Assembly (NCBI GenBank): GCA_035307785.1
Contig: DATGHS010000163.1
Location: forward strand, 1-8,315
Direction: 5' to 3'
Length of the DNA: 8,315 bases
Source: DATGHS01 sp035307785
Lineage (GTDB): Bacteria > Planctomycetota > Planctomycetia > Gemmatales > Gemmataceae
In this document: positions 7,493 through 8,315 of the stretch, piece by piece
How the letters are laid out: the number at the start of each line of letters is the position of its first letter
How positions within the stretch are numbered: position 1 is the first letter of the stretch
The notes under the pieces: generated by a model
Told to the model about the DNA's origin: nothing
Database searches by the model: none
Seen by the model: only the letters and a program-made list of their open reading frames with translations
Position numbers and translations under genes: made by a program

Positions 7493-7639
7493 TGGTAATG
7501 TTTATCCGCAGACTACGCGGATTCTGAAGAATTGAAAGGGCTCGCGCCGATCTCCGGCAATTGCCGCAATTTGAAACACCGTTCTAGCCCTTCGGGTACA
7601 ATATCCGAACCCACCGAAGGCCCGTTTCGAGGACCCGCC
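7493..7639. promoter_or_regulatory. Divergent promoter region with small palindromes
   Basis: The gap between divergent gene starts holds a small inverted repeat ATCCGC/GCGGAT at 7504-7522, a perfect 12-bp palindrome CGGCAATTGCCG at 7555-7566 that could be an operator, and TTGAAA (7571-7576) and TACAAT (7597-7602) that look like -35 and -10 boxes for the rightward gene. Their 20-bp spacing is longer than ideal, so the promoter is tentative. The motif around 7504-7530 also resembles an intergenic repeat I recall from planctomycetes. Confidence 0.4.
7629..7632 (+). promoter_or_regulatory. Ribosome binding site of the exported protein gene
   Basis: GAGG lies 7 nt upstream of the ATG at 7640 and supports that start. 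Confidence 0.65.
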
Positions 7640-8315
7640 ATGTGCCGGTTGCGCTTCCTGCTTGTCGGCTTCGCACTCTTGCTGTTCATCATAGCCGGCC
7701 GGGCAGAAGAGAAGTCGCCATTGCGGCTCATTCCGCAGGAAGCCAATCTTGTTATCCGCATCGAAAAGCCGCGGCAACTCGTTGAAGGCGTCTTGCAACT
7801 CGAAGCGGTGCAGCAGGCACGGCAGTTGCCGTTCGTGCGTGAGCAGATGGAATCGCCGCTGTTTCAGCGCTTCCTGCAACTGGTTGGGTATTACGAAACC
7901 GACCTGGGCCGGCCCTGGCCAGAGTTGCTCGACAAACTCGCGGGCGGCGGCATTACCGTGGCCACGAGAGTTCCAGAGGAAAACGCTCCCGCTCTGCTCG
8001 TCGTTCAGGGCACCGATGAAGAGTTGGCCAGGAAGTTCGTAAAGCTCGTCCTCTCAGTTATCGAACAGGAACAGGTTCGCACCGAATCGAAAGAGCGGAT
8101 GGAGACCATTCGCTACCAGGGCGTCGAGGTCCACAAGAACGGCAATGAGTTTTTCCTCACCCGCATCGGCAGCACGATGCTGCTGGCCAATCGCGAAGTG
8201 GCCATGAAGCGAGCGCTCGACCTGAATGTCGAGGGCGAGGCCAAGAGCCTGGCCCATGCGAAGGGGCCGAAAGAAGCTCGTGAATTGCTGCCGAAGGATT
8301 GCCTGTCCTGGGCGT
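7640..8315 (+). CDS. Exported protein of unknown function, DUF3352-like (3' end beyond window)
   Basis: The frame opens at ATG 7640 and runs off the window after 225 codons without a stop. The first 22 residues are a clear signal peptide: CRLR, then a leucine/phenylalanine-rich core, ending AGRA before EEKSP. The mature part begins LIPQEANLVIRIEKPRQLVEGVLQ, followed by an amphipathic helix-rich stretch, GGGITVAT, ALLVVQGTDEELARKFV, and IRYQGVEVHKNGNEFFLTRIGSTMLLAN. This pattern of an initial 'pre-sequence plus residue-rich strand', a helical pair and a repeated strand layout (a value read out, compared and tracked) resembles planctomycete exported proteins loosely grouped with DUF3352. I recognise no catalytic motif. 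A GAGG ribosome binding site 7 nt upstream supports the start. It is divergent from the PIG-L gene. The family assignment is weak; the existence of the gene is well supported. Confidence 0.8.
   Translation, partial: MCRLRFLLVGFALLLFIIAGRAEEKSPLRLIPQEANLVIRIEKPRQLVEGVLQLEAVQQARQLPFVREQMESPLFQRFLQLVGYYETDLGRPWPELLDKLAGGGITVATRVPEENAPALLVVQGTDEELARKFVKLVLSVIEQEQVRTESKERMETIRYQGVEVHKNGNEFFLTRIGSTMLLANREVAMKRALDLNVEGEAKSLAHAKGPKEARELLPKDCLSWA

Overview
The window looks like chromosomal DNA from a GC-rich planctomycete, probably of the Gemmata/Pirellula type. This is inferred from the style of the proteins: large secreted multi-domain esterase/peptidase-like hydrolases, a Tat-exported PIG-L deacetylase and an exported low-homology protein. 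The intergenic spaces are also packed with palindromic repeats of a kind I associate with planctomycete genomes. No rRNA, tRNA, CRISPR array or transposase gene is visible.

Layout. (1) 1-1302, minus strand: an adenylate-forming PaaK/LuxE-like enzyme (1302 to 208), followed by the first 23 codons of a second gene (70 to 1), which I tentatively read as a fatty acyl-CoA reductase/aldehyde dehydrogenase. A perfect 23-bp inverted repeat (142-193) lies between them. (2) 1303-1724: a divergent intergenic region taken over by repeats. It holds a C/G-rich hairpin with a G-quadruplex-like tract, then a run of six palindromes that continues to 1800, into the 5' end of the next gene. (3) 1725-6639, plus strand: two consecutive exported alpha/beta hydrolase proteins, an 852-residue prolyl-oligopeptidase/esterase-like enzyme and a 773-residue acetyl-xylan-esterase-like protein with two hydrolase-like domains. 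(4) 6640-6723: a perfect 21-bp stem-loop between convergent genes. (5) 6724-7479, minus strand: a Tat-signal PIG-L/LmbE deacetylase. (6) 7480-7639: a divergent promoter region. (7) 7640 to the end, plus strand: the N-terminal 225 residues of an exported protein of unknown function.

How the genes may work together. The minus-strand pair resembles the activation and reduction steps of fatty-aldehyde formation (LuxE/LuxC logic). The two plus-strand hydrolases are separated by only 34 bp and probably form one transcription unit acting on ester- or amide-linked polymers outside the cytoplasm. The PIG-L deacetylase would also act on exported or envelope sugars. A shared pathway is not shown.

The most unusual points are these. 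The two inverted copies of the palindromic repeat differ at paired stem positions, with compensatory changes. That repeat array supplies the start codon and N-terminal signal region of the first hydrolase. The second hydrolase has lost the expected serine in one domain and lacks an obvious histidine in the other.
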